The notes below the pieces were generated by a model. The model was not told where the DNA came from. It made no database searches and worked only from the letters and a program-made list of their open reading frames with translations. The position numbers and the translations under genes are program-made. Of a stretch of DNA of 33,777 nt, positions 33,601 through 33,777 are shown in pieces. Where the stretch lies: the NCBI GenBank assembly GCA_946479075.1, contig CAMLDT010000009.1, positions 1 to 33,777 of the forward strand, read 5' to 3'. How positions within the stretch are numbered: position 1 is the stretch's first letter; the number at the start of each line of letters is the position of its first letter. Source of the stretch: an uncultured Polaromonas sp. (GTDB taxonomy: Bacteria > Pseudomonadota > Gammaproteobacteria > Burkholderiales > Burkholderiaceae).

Positions 33601-33777
33601 CTCGGCCGTCACGGTCACGCCGCCGTCCTGCACCTTGGTGTAGATGTGCTTGAGGCCCTGCACCGTGGCAATCGAGTTTTCGAGCTTGCGCGCGACCTCG
33701 GTCTCCAGCTGGGCCGGCGCCGCGCCCGGCAGCGAGGCCGACACGGTGACGGTCGGCAGATCGATGTCGGGAAAGTT
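30676..33777 (-). CDS. RND efflux permease, 5' end beyond the window
   Basis: This is the C-terminal 1033 codons of a large RND-type inner-membrane pump of the HAE1/MdtB kind; the start lies beyond the right edge and the first visible residues are NFPDIDLPTVTV. Typical elements are present: LETEVARKLENS near the start, DDAIVEVENI in helix 4 (proton relay Asp pair), a GFIPPDD central motif and GIATKNSILLVEYAI in helix 11. About 32 codons (31006-31101) are inserted in the cytoplasmic loop after that helix and encode RGTLRPFDELRTGQAQDD plus a further 14 or so residues. The insertion keeps the frame, so the pump may work. It is convergent with rfaE2, 28 bases apart. Confidence 0.93.
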   Translation of the reverse strand, partial: NFPDIDLPTVTVSASLPGAAPAQLETEVARKLENSIATVQGLKHIYTKVQDGGVTVTAEFRLEKPVQEAVDDVRSAVSRVRSDLPADVREPIVSKVDLAGQPVLAFTIASSRMDAEALSWFVDNDISRKLLAVRGVGAVNRVGGVTREVRVALNASKLQALGASAADISRQLKQVQTESAGGRTDLGGSEQPVRTLATVKSAEELGRLELALSDGRRIRLDQVATVSDTTAEPRSAALLDGKPVVGFEVARSRGESEITVGNAVQAALAELKAQHPDIQLTEAFNFVQPVQEEYDGSMHLLYEGAILAVLVVWLFLRDWRATLVSAVALPLSVIPAFIGMALLGFSINVITLLAMSLVVGILVDDAIVEVENIVRHLRMGKTPYQAAMEAADEIGLAVVATTFTLIAVFLPTAFMSGVAGKFFKQFGWTASLAVFASLVVARVLTPMMAAYILKPIVSSHQEPGWMKTYMRAATWCLQHRVATMVAATVFFFGSVMLIPLLPTGFIPPDDNSQTQVYLELPPGSTLAQTMASAEQARQLVSKLDHVRSVYTTIGGGSAGTDPFAMAGAAETRKATLTVLLTDRRERPRKQGIENKMRSVLEALPGVRTKVGLGGSGEKYVLVLTGQDPVALQAAARAVEKDLRTVPGLGSVASSASLIRPEIAVRPDFARAADLGVTSAAIGETLRIATLGDYDVSLPKLNLPERQVPIVVKLEDEARQDLSVLERLSVPGSKGPVMLGQVATLEIAGGPAVIDRYDRSRNVNFEIELSGLPLGDVTKAVQALPAVKNLPAGVKVVEIGDAEVMGELFASFGLAMLTGVLCIYIVLVLLFKDFLHPVTILAALPLSLGGAFVGLLIAQKSFSMPSLIGLIMLMGIATKNSILLVEYAIVARRGTLRPFDELRTGQAQDDREVEPGDSDRWLIAPMSRRDALLDACHKRARPIIMTTLAMGAGMMPIALGFGAADSSFRSPMSIAVIGGLITSTVLSLLVVPAVFTYIDDMEQWLQRLIRRLRGQAAPANKEAGPPERPAPHSP
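31006..31101 (-). repeat. in-frame short-repeat insertion in the RND gene
   Basis: This 96-base segment translates to a stretch containing PFDELRTG. It resembles the dispersed repeat CCCTTCGACGAGCTCAGGAC that is widespread in bacterial genomes and recurs in proteins as PFDKLR or PFDELR. An 8-base direct repeat, TCGAAGGG twice at 31082-31097, marks one edge. Confidence 0.75.

Overview
The window looks like chromosomal DNA of a Burkholderiales betaproteobacterium, most likely a Comamonadaceae member of the Rhodoferax/Polaromonas kind. This is inferred from the GC-rich coding, the TfpX/TfpZ-type pilin accessory gene, the DUF3717+DUF1289 gene, and a short intergenic repeat (three copies here) that I recall from this family. 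I saw no tRNA, rRNA, CRISPR array, prophage or insertion sequence. The window carries 33 protein genes I can support; one (RND pump) runs off the right edge.

Region 1 (14-6196, + strand) is a signalling cluster: an FHA protein, a CHASE2-type class III adenylate cyclase, a class II cyclic-nucleotide phosphodiesterase and a GAF-GspE/PilB-like ATPase. It puts cAMP synthesis, cAMP breakdown and a pilus/secretion-type motor ATPase in one transcription unit.

Region 2 (6281-13748) is a loose type IV pilin locus. It holds a TPR-glycosyltransferase fusion, pilA behind a sigma-54 promoter, a small unknown gene, a DxD glycosyltransferase with a DUF2919-like membrane protein, a PglL/Wzy-like O-oligosaccharyltransferase and a TfpX/TfpZ accessory protein. 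moaC sits inside it without an obvious link.

Region 3 (13765-20989) is mostly housekeeping: a BepA-like periplasmic protease, a holin-like membrane protein, and a TerC-family transporter preceded by a good yybP-ykoY (manganese) riboswitch candidate with its own promoter. It continues with two small Cys-rich proteins, purB, a glutathione S-transferase and a SnoaL-like protein.

Region 4 (20561-28590, - strand) is a tightly packed lipid-modification operon: FAD oxidoreductase, DUF1365, Cfa-like methyltransferase, chalcone-isomerase-like protein, GPH-family transporter, DUF3833 lipoprotein, then SDR and SnoaL-like genes. Most joints are 4-base stop/start overlaps. The gene set resembles the sigma-E/ChrR singlet-oxygen regulon operon of Rhodobacter, which includes a furan-fatty-acid methyltransferase, but no rpoE/chrR pair is visible here. 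A periplasmic glutathione peroxidase lies just upstream, separated by a strong terminator and a palindromic operator-like site.

Region 5 (28897-33777) has a diiron ferritin-like/desaturase-like protein, a RidA-like protein, rfaE2 (heptose-1-phosphate adenylyltransferase) and, convergently, a partial RND efflux permease. The permease carries an in-frame insertion of about 30 codons made from the widespread 'PFDELRTG' short repeat, one of the more unusual things in the window.
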